From positions 8,549,492 to 8,613,491 of the forward strand of contig JANAVB010033216.1 in the NCBI GenBank assembly GCA_029216955.1: a stretch of 64,000 nucleotides of DNA, read 5' to 3'. This DNA is from Iris pallida (Eukaryota; Streptophyta; Magnoliopsida; Asparagales; Iridaceae). This document shows positions 50,501 to 60,862 of the stretch, piece by piece (the first letter of the stretch is position 1; every line of letters starts with the position of its first letter). The notes under the pieces are model-generated. The model worked only from the letters and a program-made list of their open reading frames with translations. It did no database searches and was not told the origin of the DNA. The position numbers were made by a program, and so were the translations under genes.

Positions 50501-52060
50501 CCAGCTCCCAGATCCGAAAAAGCCTGATGAAGTCGGTAAGACTGATCATCCTAAGTACTGTGTCTATCACAGGTTCATTGGGCATCCCACTCGAGCATGT
50601 TATGTGCTCAAAGGCAAAATTCAGGAGTTAGTCAATGCTGGTGTTGTCACTCTGCAGCAAGACGAGAAGACTGTTACCGCAAACATGGTCTCAGTTCAGT
50701 TCGGTGACTTCCTTCCGCAGATGGTACAATACGGTGTCATTTCTATCTCCAAAGCTACTCTTGAGATCGAGAATCTCCCTCCTCCACGAAGTGAAGGTCT
50801 CGTTCCCTTGTCTCTTGATAATGGCAAGATTATGTGGATTCACCCGGATCTTACTTCAGAGTTCGAAGTTCCCTCTTCCTCCAAAAAGAAAGAATGCTCC
50901 AAGGGCAAGACAAAGACTTGCAATATGGTGTCTTTTGACCCCATAATTGAAGAAAAAATCCTACTGGGCACCAGATCAGGGAAAGCCTATCTAAAGGATT
51001 ATCCCGAAGCTCAGGAGAATCCTGATTCTTCTTCTGAGCCTGCTTCAGTGCAACCTGCTTCCACTGAGGACATCTCTTCTGCCTCCACACCGGTTGTAGA
51101 GTCCACTCTTCCCAAGCCGATAGTCGCCGACAAAGGTAAGCAACAAGTCCGCTTCGACAAACCTTTGAAGAAGTCATCTCCTTCTGGACTTGAAAAGCCT
51201 TACAACTTTGATATCTTGGCTCAATTAGCCAATACACCGGCCCGGCTGTCAATCTTCGAGCTCTTGCGCCTCTCCAAAGAGACTCGAGAAACTCTGCGTG
51301 AAGCTCTAATGCAAGCAGAAACCTGTCTAGCCCTTCTGAAGAAGCCAAAGGCAGAGCCTGTCTCTTGCCTCCATTGTCATAGTGTGTTGGAGTTAATTCC
51401 AAACATTACCTTCACACAGGATGACATGCAGATGGAAGACAATAGGCACGACCGTCCTCTATACTATACAGGATATGTCGACTCGATGAAAGTCGATCGT
51501 ATTCTGATAGATCCAGGGTCTGCTCTCAGCATTATGCCGAAGACAATATTAGATTCACTGAAGATCCCAGTGCATAGTCTTTCTAGTACAATCACCACCA
51601 TCCTTGGGTTCAATCAAGGAAGAAGTGAGCCTCTGGGCAAGATTCGCCTAAAACTCCAAATAGGCAATCTCCGCACAAAGGTGACCTTCTACATCATTGA
51701 CAACCATGGTTGTTCTTACAATGCACTGTTGGGGAGACCATTCTTGCATGAACATAACATTGTTCCTTCGACTCTCCATCAATGTTTCAAATATGTCGAT
51801 GACAATGGAGAGGTTCGAAAGGAGGTTGCTGATCTCTATCCTTTCAAAGGTGTCGAAGCATACTGCAACGATGCTCGTATGTACATGGATGAGTTTATGA
51901 AAGTAGTACTGTCTCTTGACACTGAAGAAGAACAAGAAGCAGTGCCTAATGACATTCTCATCATACCTGTCAAAGGGTGTGTTTCTCGTCCTCAGTCCTC
52001 CAAACCACTGGCTATTCACTTGCCAGTCCAGAAGCAGCCAACTGATGGTGGTCAGGATCA

Positions 52061-52215
52061 AAGGGAGCTCACCTCTTCTGAGCCACTTATTATCGATCTA
52101 CGTCGTAACAAGAAAAAAAGGCAGCTCACCTCTTCTGAGCCACTTGTTGTTGATTTATCTCATAACAAGGATAAAAGGGAGCTCACCTCCTTTGAGCCGC
52201 TTGTTATTGACCTCC
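52061..52215 (+). repeat. Protein-level tandem repeat in element D
   Basis: Units of the form ELTSSEPLVIDLRRNK are repeated three to four times, the last one degenerate (SSSPPLVINL). The repeat lies after the protease and before the G-patch-like YDFKNGLNYGKGRR segment. Confidence 0.85.
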
Positions 52216-52529
52216 GTCGTAACAAGTCCAATCCTCCTCCATGTTCTTCTTCTCCCCCTCTTGTAATCAATCTGACCAAGCCTGCTAAGGCTAAAGGTCC
52301 TGCTGTAAATACAGATGTACAAATCAATGAAAAAGCATCTACTTTCCAGTATACTGATGTCATTTATCATGCTAAGTGCTATTTGGATATGTTAGATAGC
52401 TTTCAATCATTTATAATGGAAGTTGTACAATCTCTTCAAACAGAAGTCTTACTCGAACACCCAGATGATTCATACTTTGTTGTCCCTTCTCGAAAGAGAG
52501 GCGAGAGTCCAATACTTTTTAGTAAATGA

Positions 52530-55500
52530 CCGGAACAAAAATTCAGTTATACGGATGATAGCAAAAGTAACGATACGGGGCATCTCCAACTCCGTTGTTA
52601 CAGTCAACAATCAAAAGACATCATCCGAAAGATGGGTTATGACTTCAAGAATGGCCTCAACTACGGCAAGGGTAGAAGAACTCCTATCCGTACGGCTGTT
52701 CCGAAAGGAAAATCAGAGATGTACTATAGCAGGACCAAAAGAGGTCTAGGATATTCTTTACCTCCGGTATTATCCCCAGCAGCCTCTGAATCCGATAGCG
52801 AGGAGCGCTCTAACTCTTCTGATTCCAGATCCTGGGATTCCGACACCAGCATCGGTCAAATTCATCGATTGATCGTATCTTCTAACATGGTCTCCGTCGA
52901 ACTTCCAGAAGGCTATGACGAGGATATTGAAGAAAATCCTGAAACAGATCCTTAGGCTCAACGAATGGATACCCAATAGTAACTCCGATTCGAACAAAGG
53001 GAACCTCCTACCGAAGATCAATTAGTTCAAATTGATGTAGGAAAGAGCGGGTCACCTCATCCAATATTCATCAGCAAGAACCTCCCAGAGGCAGATAAGC
53101 AAGAATTAATTCTTCTTATTCAAGAATACATTGATGTCTTTGCCTGGAGCTATGAAGACATGTCAGGTCTAGATCCCAAAGTTGCTACTCATAAATTGAA
53201 CATCCTGCCAAATGCAAAACCGGTCAAACAGCAACAACGATGCTTCAAGCCAGAAATGATGGACGCAATCGACGATGAAGTCAAGAAGCTCATTGCTTGT
53301 GGCTTTATCCGAGAAGAGCAGCATCCAGATTGGGTAGACAATGTTGTCCCAGTCCTGAAGAAAACTAGATAAGTTCGAGTCTGCATCGACTTTCGGGATC
53401 TTAATGAAGCCTGTCCAAAAGATGAATTTCCTCTCCCTATCACGGACGTCATGATTGATAATACCTGTGGGTTCGAGTGAATAACTTTCATGGAAGGATT
53501 CTCCCGATACAATCAAATTAGGATGAATCATGAAGATGAAAAACATACTTCTTTCTGCACTCCTCGCGGAGTCTACTGCTATACTGTAATGCCATTTGGT
53601 CTCAAGAATGCTGGTGCAACTTACCAACGAGCCATGAGTAATATCTTTCGAGATCATCTGCGCAAGACTGTCGAATGCTACGTCGATGATATTGCTGTCA
53701 AAAGTCGTCTAAAGGAAGATCACATCCAAGACTTGAGAACTATCTTCAACCTCATGCGCCAACATCAACTCAAAATGAATCCCACCAAGTCATTCTTGGG
53801 TGTCTCTAGTGGCAAATTTCTTGGCTTCGTCATTACCTCTAAGGGTATACACGTGGATCCCGAGAAGATCAAAGCCATTCAAGAGATGCGTCCTCCACAC
53901 AACCTAAAAGAGCTACGAGGATTCCAAGGTCGACTTGCGTACATCAGGAGGTTCATTTCGAATCTGTCTGGACGCTGCAGACCATTTACTCAACTAATGA
54001 AGAAGGGTGTATCTTTCATTTGGACCGAAGAATGTCAACGAGCATTTGACGACATAAAGCGATATCTCATGAACCCACCAGTCTTGGTGCCACCGATCTC
54101 AGGCATACCATTCTTAATGTACGTCCGTGCTATGGATCATTCATTGGGAGCTTTACTTGCCCAAAAGAACAAAGAAGGCCATGAACAAGCTATCTACTAT
54201 CTCAGTCGTACTATGATTGGTGCCGAACATTGTTATAGTCCAGTCGAAAAAGAATGCCTAGCTCTTATGTTTGATGTTCAAAAGAGGAGGCATTACATCA
54301 TTGGCCAAACTTTTCATGTCATATCCCGAGTTAACCCTCTTCGGGTATTGATGAAGAATCCTAGCACACTCAATTCTCGGCTGGCTATATGAGCCATTCT
54401 GCTAGCCCAATATGACATGGTATATGTTCCACAAAAGTCTGTTAAAGGTGAAGCACTGGCGAATTTCTTAGTAGCTCATCCTGTTCTAGAGACATCCAAA
54501 CTCTATGATGAAATTCCAGACGAGACATTGGAATCAAATATGATCTCCGAAGAATTTCCCACTTAGCGTCTATTCTTTGATGGTGCATCCAGGATTGGAC
54601 CCAATGGTGCCATTGTCGCAGGAGTTGGAGTTGGAGTTGTCCTTGTCTCTCCAGATGGGTCAGCTATTCAAAGAGCCTACTCCCTAGATGAACCTTGCTC
54701 CAACAACGTAGCAGAATACAATGCTCTACTCATCGGTCTTCAGTTAGCTAAACAACTGGACGTCGAATATCTTGAAGTCTATGGTGACTCCAAGCTGGTT
54801 CTTAATCAGGTTAGAGGAACCTATGAAGTCTGCCATCAAGATCTAGTACCTTACTATGAAGCAGCAATCAACATGGCTATATCATTCAAAGCCTTCTTCA
54901 TCGAATATGTTCGACGAGCTTGCAATGCTGAAGCCGACGCTTTGGCCAATCTTGTAGTAGTCTTAGCCATCCCTATCAAAAGACAGCAGGTGGTGGTTAT
55001 CTCTAATCGGAAATTGTTTTGCATCGAAAACAATCGTAATATTGAGTTCAGTAATCTTACTGAAACCAATGTTATCAATGAAGATTGGAGAACTCCTTTC
55101 ATCGACTTCGTAGTTCATGACATACTTCCTGAAGATCCCAAGGAAGCTACGAGTATTCGTCGGTGGTCTCTACGATTCTACTACAACCAAACCACCAAAA
55201 CTCTTTACCGACGAACTTATGACGGTCTACTCTTATGATGTCTTGCTGGTGATGAAGCAAAGCAAGTATTGCGTGAAGCTCACGACGGTGTCTGCGGAGC
55301 ACATCAACCTGGTCCTAAACTACAGGATCGCATCCGACACATGGGTTACTATTGGCCCTCTATGACATCTGATGCCATCGAATATGCAAGGAAATATCGA
55401 GCTTGTCAAATCCACGCAGATTTCATTCATCAACCGTCGGAATTCCTTCATCCGACTACTGCTTCCTGGCCTTTTGAAGCTTGGGGCATGGATGTTATAG

Positions 55501-56341
55501 GTCCCATCAATCCTCCTTCTTCTAGAGGACATCAGTTCATACTGGCAATAACCGACTACTTCTCCAAATGGGCCGAAGCTATACCCTTGGCTGAAGTCAA
55601 GACCAGCAGTGTCATCAACTTCGTCAAACACCATGTTATCTATAGATTTGGTGTACCTCGACGAATCATCCATGACAACGGACCTCAGTTCATCAGCCAA
55701 AAGTTCACAAGGTTCTGTGACGATCATCGGATTGACAATATCGCTTCGACAGCCTACAATCCTGCTGCTAATGGCTTGGCTGAAGCTTTCAACAAGACTA
55801 TCATCAAGCTCCTCAAAAAGTTTGTGTCTACTAACAAACGAAACTGGAGTGAAAAGCTTGGAAATGTCTTTGGGCCTACCGTACTACGGTCCGCAACCCT
55901 ACAGGCTGTACACCCTTCTCTTTGGTGTACGGCTGTGAAGCAGTTCTACCCTTGGAACTTCAAATTCCATCTTTAAGGATTACTATTTACAACGAGCTCA
56001 CTACGGAGAACAACGACCTTCTCTGACTCCAAGATTTAGAAGCGCTTGACGAAAAACGGCTATTGGCTCAACAGCATATTAAGCTATACCAAGCCCGCAT
56101 CTCGAAGACTTTCAATCGCAAAGTTAAGGTCAGAGCCTTTCAGAAAGGAGAGCTCGTTTTAACAGTCAGACGTCCCATGACTATGACTCACATGAGCAAA
56201 GGCAAGTTCGATGCAAAGTGGGAAGGGCCATATATCGTGAGAAAAGTCTTCTCAAATGGAGCCTATCAACTCTCAGAGCTGGATGGTCGAGTTGCAATGA
56301 TGCCCATCAATGGCAAGTTCCTCAAAAAGTATTATGTATAA
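52530..56341 (+). pseudogene. Element D pol: RT, two RNase H domains, integrase (broken)
   Basis: It continues the same frame as gag. RT reads VRVCIDFRDLNEACP (53374), FMEGFSRYNQIRM (53488; motif-A Asp is Glu) and CYVDDIAVKS (53677). A gypsy RNase H (about 54090-54300) is followed by a second one (LFFDGASRIGPNG, EYNALLIGLQLA, YGDSKLVLNQ), a Tat hallmark. Integrase has KYRACQIHAD (one zinc-ligand Cys is Tyr), WGMDVIGP, HDNGPQF and NGLAEAFNKT. Stops lie at 52953, 52977, 52980, 53370, 53478, 54390, 54564 and 55236. A frameshift lies near 55870 and a further stop at 56024. The C-terminal GKFDAKWEGPYIV block ends at 56341. Confidence 0.9.
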
Positions 56342-56383
56342 ATATGTAAAAGACATTGCTTGTAATCATCAGACAAGTTCATA

Positions 56384-56402
56384 AATAAAATTCAATTTTA
56401 TT
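56384..56402. terminator. Palindromic double poly(A) signal
   Basis: AATAAAATTCAATTTTATT is a palindrome except for its centre. It offers AATAAA on the plus strand, 43 bases after the pol stop, and on the minus strand (56402-56397), 26 bases after the stop of the antisense ORF at 56428. It sits between two convergent reading units. Confidence 0.6.
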
Positions 56403-56427
56403 TCATCATGAATGATAGTACATAATA

Positions 56428-56751
56428 TCAAGGAAGGTCACTATCATCCTTCTCAAAATTGGGACGCGGGCCACTGCCGTCTTTCCCAAAAATATGATCA
56501 GCAAAAGAGCCGAGAACATCCTTGCTCGAACCCACCAGGAACTTGCAAGCAGCCATCCTCATGGCCTCTTCTTCCTCTGTCTTCCCTGGTTCAAGAAGGA
56601 AATTCAAGATGTCCTTTGACGGCTTGGATACAGGCGAACCTTCGCCTGCCTTTGTCTGCTTTGGCTGAGCCGGCTCAACTGGACGTTCTTCAGTAATCGC
56701 TTCAACCTTTGAGGCGATCTCAGCCTTCTTGGATGCATCTCCAGACGACAT
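56428..56751 (-). CDS. Antisense ORF of element D (107 aa, unknown)
   Basis: The protein is small, hydrophilic and Lys/Glu/Ser-rich (MSSGDASKKAEIASKVEAIT..., ...DILNFLLEPGK, ...SFADHIFGKDGSG), with no signal peptide or membrane span and no family I recognise. It runs against pol in the region where Tat-lineage elements are known to carry extra, sometimes antisense, ORFs. A minus-strand TATA box lies 48 bp upstream of the ATG and an AATAAA 26 bp downstream of the stop, so it has the frame of a separate short transcript. It is open while sense gag-pol has many stops. Function unknown. Confidence 0.6.
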   Translation of the reverse strand: MSSGDASKKAEIASKVEAITEERPVEPAQPKQTKAGEGSPVSKPSKDILNFLLEPGKTEEEEAMRMAACKFLVGSSKDVLGSFADHIFGKDGSGPRPNFEKDDSDLP

Positions 56752-56798
56752 CTTTATGTTGAAAAGTGAAAGTGATCAGTCTATCTGATTTTTTATTC

Positions 56799-56806
56799 TA
56801 TTTATA
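56799..56806 (-). promoter_or_regulatory. TATA box of the antisense ORF
   Basis: CTATAAATAGAA on the minus strand lies 48 bp before the ATG at 56751, leaving a leader of about 20 bases. The 29-bp repeat array starts 45 bp farther upstream. Confidence 0.6.
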
Positions 56807-56850
56807 GACAGAGATTTGTAAGATAAGGAAGCGATACATTCAATTCATCT

Positions 56851-57432
56851 GACGGTTCACCCGTTCATTCAATTCATCTAACGGTTCACCCGTTCATTCC
56901 ATTCATCTGACGATTCACCCGTTCATTCAATTCATCTGACGGTTCGTCCGTTCATTACATTCATCTGACGGTTCGCCCATTCATTTATCTGACGGTTCAC
57001 CCGTTCATTTATTTGACGGTTTATCCGTTCGTTCCATCCATCTGACGGTTCATCCGTTCATTCCATTAATCTGACGGTTCGTCCGTTCATCACATCCATC
57101 TGACGGTTCGCCCGTTCATCATATTCATCCGACGGTTCATCCGTTTATCATATTCATCTGACGGTTCGTCCGTTCATTACATTCATCCGACGGTTCGCCC
57201 GTTCATCATATTCATCTGACGGTTCGTCCGTTTATTACATTCAGCCAACGGTTCACCCGTTCATTACATTCACCTGACGGTTCACCCGTTCATTTAATTC
57301 ATCTGACGGTCCACCCGTTCATTACATTCACCTGACGGTTCGCCCGTTCATTTAATTCATTTGACGGTTCATCCATTCATCCTGACGATTCATTTTGTTC
57401 ACACATTTTGACGAATCATCCATTTCATTCAT
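56851..57432. repeat. 29-bp minisatellite, about 21 units
   Basis: Units have the core GACGGTTCACCCGTTCATT and then CAATTCATCT-like spacer. Most are 29 bp, some 24 bp, and the last three are degenerate. Each unit holds ACGGTT and CCGTT, two MYB-like core words in opposite orientation (AACCGT and AACGG on the minus strand). The array lies immediately upstream of the antisense TATA box. Confidence 0.9.
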
Positions 57433-57658
57433 ATCACTAATTTGTCATCTTTGATTAAGTTGTCTACTGAAATAATGATATTCAACAAATTATATTCTGC
57501 CATGTCCACATTACCTCTGAGCAGATATAATGAATATAATTATTTTCTAAAATCAAGAAATATATCATGTCTTGCACCTCTGAATATATTTTCTATCGCT
57601 ATTATTTATATTTGAATAAGATATGCAATAAATAATAGAGCCACCAAGAAAATGTCTT
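57433..57658. other. AT-rich spacer
   Basis: No gene. Its right edge abuts a minus-strand AATAAA (57664-57659), about 50 bases after the end of the antisense coiled-coil gene. Confidence 0.6.
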
Positions 57659-57710
57659 TTTATTGATCAAAATTACATGTCCCGAAAATTGAAGATACAA
57701 AAAGTCTTTC

Positions 57711-58715
57711 TCATTCCGCTGGCGGGGTCATCAAGTTAGTCATCTGCTGCTTTAAAGTTTGCAGTCGCTCCTCACGAGAGTCCATCACTTGCTTCCTAGC
57801 TTCCTCCATCCCAGACTTATCATCGAAAGACGACATGGTTACTATTCTGCGAGAGATTTCATCTTGATGAGTTGCGACCTAATCATCTCTTTCCTGAGTC
57901 AGAGCGTTCAGTTGTTGAACTGCAGCCTGATGTTGTGTGGCCTCATCCTCTAGAGCAAGCTGAACAAGTCTCAGCTCTTCTTGAAGACGGACAGATTCTG
58001 CTTGCAGCCCAGCAACTTTCCTCTCATTCTCTTCAGCAACAGATGCAATTGTTTCCACTTGGGAATTATACTCAGCAGACTTAGTAAAGAAAGTGTCCAA
58101 AAGAACTTGGAGATCAACCTTCGCAACTGCAACTTCTTGTGACATCTTATCGAATTCAGCCTGTACCAAGAGCTCCATCTCTCCCCTATTAAGCTCTTTG
58201 TATATTCTAACCGATGCCTCCAGCTCATCTAGTACATGTTCAAGAAAAACGGCTTGAGCTTCGTCGCCTTGACTGCGGATGGCATTGATCAGATAAGATG
58301 TTGGACCTCTAACTATAGAGAAACCAGCATATTCTTTCTCTATCACCCTATCTACTAGGGGTCCCAACGAATTAAAGAAAAGGTTGGTGAAGGAGCTAAT
58401 GATAAATCGGTTAGTAGCCAGAGCACCAGGAGTAGCGGCTACTCCTATTGACGACGAAGCAGCAGGTGCTTGGGATAGACGTGCAGCGGGTTCTCTGGAT
58501 AGAGGAGCCATTGTAGAGCTAGCTGCCCCTCCCGGATGTTCTTCTGCAAAATCAAATGAACCTTATCATTTTGGTTTCATTTGCAACTAATCGAAAAAGA
58601 TCAAAAGTAAAAGGCAATCTTACCATGACTTGGATCAGCAACAAGTCTGTCATCTATTGGCACAGGTTCCAATCTAGCAGAAGTAGCCTCAGACGTTACT
58701 TCCTGGCTACTACCA
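57711..58715 (-). pseudogene. Antisense coiled-coil gene of element D with intron
   Basis: The minus-strand reading frame holds VEEN/LQEEL-type heptads from about 58230 to 57720. It ends TPPAE-stop at 57711, followed by AATAAA at 57664. One TAG at 57879-57881 interrupts it. A GT-AG intron of 80 bp (58623 to 58544; donor G|GTAAG, acceptor TTTTGCAG) joins LVADPSH in frame to EEHPGGAASST and MAPLSREPAARLS. The upstream exon is cut by the CACTA element at 58716, so the 5' part is beyond the insertion. The family is unknown; it might be the C-terminal part of a plant-mobile-domain-like extra ORF, which is speculation. Confidence 0.6.
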
Positions 58716-59280
58716 CTACAAGAAAAAACCTATTTTACAATGTTGAAAAAATATTGTAGAAGGATTTTTACAATGTTTAATAGAAGGTTGTTATATCCAG
58801 GGTTGTAAAAGAGGAGGGTATCTTCCACAATGTTCAATTGAATGTTGTGAAGATGTTGTCGAATTTCTTTCCACACCTACTTACAAACATTGTCAAAATT
58901 TATAAAATCTGACTAAATATATCTACAACATTTTTTAAGTATTGTAAAAATACTTTTTTAAACACATTACAAGTATTGTAAATATAGTTTCAACAATGTT
59001 CTATAGTTGTAGTAGAAACAATATCTACCATGTTCAGTAAAGATTGTGCATAAATTTTGTACAACAATGTACAAACATTATAAAAAGAGTTTATACAACT
59101 TTTAAAAAATATTGTATATACTATTCAATCATATTTGACAAACGTTGTAAATAATATTTGAATGTCGTAATTATAATATCAACAATAATTTAAAATTATT
59201 GTAAATAAAATTTACAACGTTAGAAAAGTTGTTAAAATGTCATCTTACAACAGTTTTTAAACGTTGTTGATTGTGTTTTC
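58716..59280. repeat. Subterminal repeat zone of the CACTA element
   Basis: Twenty or more ACAATGTT / AACATTGT / ACAACGTT words occur in both orientations. Their density falls off sharply after about 59280. Confidence 0.75.
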
Positions 59281-59463
59281 ATTTTAAAAAAAAAATACAA
59301 TTTATAAACAAAAATATATTGATTTCAATTATAATACAAATACATTCTTATAATTTCTACCTTGTCTCCATTACATAGTTTTACACGAACTTGTAAGTAC
59401 ATTGAGAATTAGCTTTGACAAAAATAACTGAAGCATTTTTTTAAAGACCATATGTTTGTCTAC

Positions 59464-60245
59464 CTAGGCAAACTTGCCACTGAGGCTAGCATCTCTTGCC
59501 TTCTTATCGATTTCCAAGGCCTTCATTTTTGGTTGAACATTGAATGTAATTCCACTATCACTTGGAACTTCGGCATACTCTTCCATACTAGGATTGAAAT
59601 ACACAGTATGGTTCCCTTTGATACTAGGATTGAAATACCCAGTATGGTTGCATTCCAGAAGGTGACATGACCAAATTTGAGAGCCTCACAATGAAACAAC
59701 AAAGAAGAATACACATCAAGCACACAATAAGAGCACTAATCTATGACAACAAATAGAAATAGCCATTCTTAAATGAATATAAAGAAGATTCATAAATGCT
59801 ATGTTCCATAGTACCATACCTGCAAGCAAAGGTACGAACACCATTGTGCACTAAGTATTCACCCGATGTCATTTCAATCTCTGGAGGAGAAATAAGATAG
59901 CGACTTGGAAGCTTCAAATCACCATCATATTGGAGCATTCCTGCATATCTAATCTTTAGAACACGAATCAAAAACCTCATATTCAAGTGCTTTCGCTGCT
60001 TCGCAAGCAGTCATAAGATATGCTTAGAAATTGACTGTTACGGCTGCATCTCAGTCCACAATTGGTCAACCTGACTTGCCACTCTCATCAAAAATAACAA
60101 AAGGGGATAAGTAATGGTCATTGTATTTTGGTTCCTTTCTGAGCTCTTTTACAGCTTCAACAACATTACGAAACTTGTGTAAGAAGCTTGGCCAATAACT
60201 TGGGCATCCCAACCTCGTTTAACGACACTCCAATCATTCTCCAAT
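59464..60245 (-). pseudogene. iPGAM: Cofactor-independent phosphoglycerate mutase fragment
   Basis: The first block (60245-59820, minus) reads ENDWSVVKRGWDAQVIGQA, then FRNVVEAVKELRKEPKYNDH and YLSPFVIFDESGK, then IRYAGMLQYDGDLKLPSRYL and SGEYLVHNGVRTFAC. This is the middle of plant iPGAM, the glycolytic enzyme that interconverts 3- and 2-phosphoglycerate. A donor-like GTATGG follows at 59819. The second block (about 59690-59464) reads ALKFGHVTF and VPSDSGITFNVQPKMKALEI. Frameshifts and stops break it. A 36-bp tandem duplication (59585-59656) lies in the second exon. The N-terminal metal site and the C-terminus are absent. Intron traces point to a genomic, not cDNA, origin. Confidence 0.85.
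59585..59656. repeat. 36-bp tandem duplication in iPGAM exon
   Basis: Two units starting ATACTAGGATTGAAATAC, differing at a few positions, lie head to tail. They repeat the coding stretch GYFNPS-like in the fragment. Confidence 0.9.
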
Positions 60246-60411
60246 AAGGCAAAAAAACTACTAAATAAAAGAAATCACATATGGTATCTTGGCTTCTAGT
60301 TGAGATGTGGTGAATCTAATAATCTCCACTACAAAAACAAATAACCAGTAAACATCAATTTTTGTAGTTCATATCTTGTAACACAAACTCTTGAAATAAA
60401 GATGGTACTAA
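60246..60411. other. Spacer between captured fragment and MITE
   Basis: AT-rich, possibly intron DNA of the iPGAM fragment. No coding signal. Confidence 0.4.
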
Positions 60412-60859
60412 GAGCATCTCCAACCCTATTGTGACTTTGGAAAAAAGTTAATGCCACGTAGGAATGACAAAATTTTATTCAAAAGTTCTTCTCCAATGCA
60501 ATTGTCAAATCAATTGTGAAGCTTATGTGGCAAAAATTAAAGAAGACATTGTGAAGTTGATTGTCTTGTTCTAGACAATGCACTTGACAATGTCTTCTCT
60601 TCCATGTCATCAATAATGAATAAAAAATATTAGAAAAAAGAAAGAAGATGAATAGTTGTCTTAAAAGTTGTCTTGGAAGTTGGAAAAAATACTTTTTAAT
60701 GTCTTCTCAATACTTTTGCATTAAAGAGAGTTTTTCTATCTCATTGTCTTTTGAGATATAATTTTGCCACATAAACAAGACATTGTCTTGTGGCTCATGC
60801 CACATAGGAGCCACCTAAGACTCACAACACTTAACAAGACAATAGGGTTGGAGATGCTC
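60412..60859. mobile_element. Harbinger/Tourist-like MITE (448 bp)
   Basis: The ends are inverted copies of GAGCATCTCCAACCCTATTG, flanked on both sides by TAA (60409-60411 and 60860-60862). This is the 3-bp target duplication of PIF/Harbinger elements. The interior is non-coding and AT-rich, with ACAATGTCTT/AAGACATTGT words. Confidence 0.85.
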
Positions 60860-60862
60860 TAA

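Larger units (their letters stand above)
47511..52529 (+). pseudogene. Element D leader ORF, gag and protease (stops, frame kept)
   Basis: One frame runs from the ATG in the primer site. A Thr/Ala/Pro-rich leader carries KGPLVFSQ repeats. A capsid domain follows (AISLFDGNTSPSQFINHFEV... near 49760, VAYDWYRSSPDG near 49890, LNKIKQRHNETAESFIERFY near 50005). A degenerate knuckle-like CVYHRFIGHPTRAC lies near 50560. The aspartic protease reads ILIDPGSALSIMPKTIL near 51500 and ALLGRPFLH near 51725. Stops lie at 47949, 48192, 48918 and 52527, none with a frame change. The protease Asp is retained. The layout fits Tat-lineage elements. Confidence is high for the family and moderate for subdomain edges. 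Confidence 0.85.

Noticed and set aside
56851..57432. Evenly spaced repeats resembling a CRISPR array
   Set aside because: The spacer part of each unit is itself repetitive, there are no unique spacers, and the DNA is plant nuclear; it is a minisatellite.
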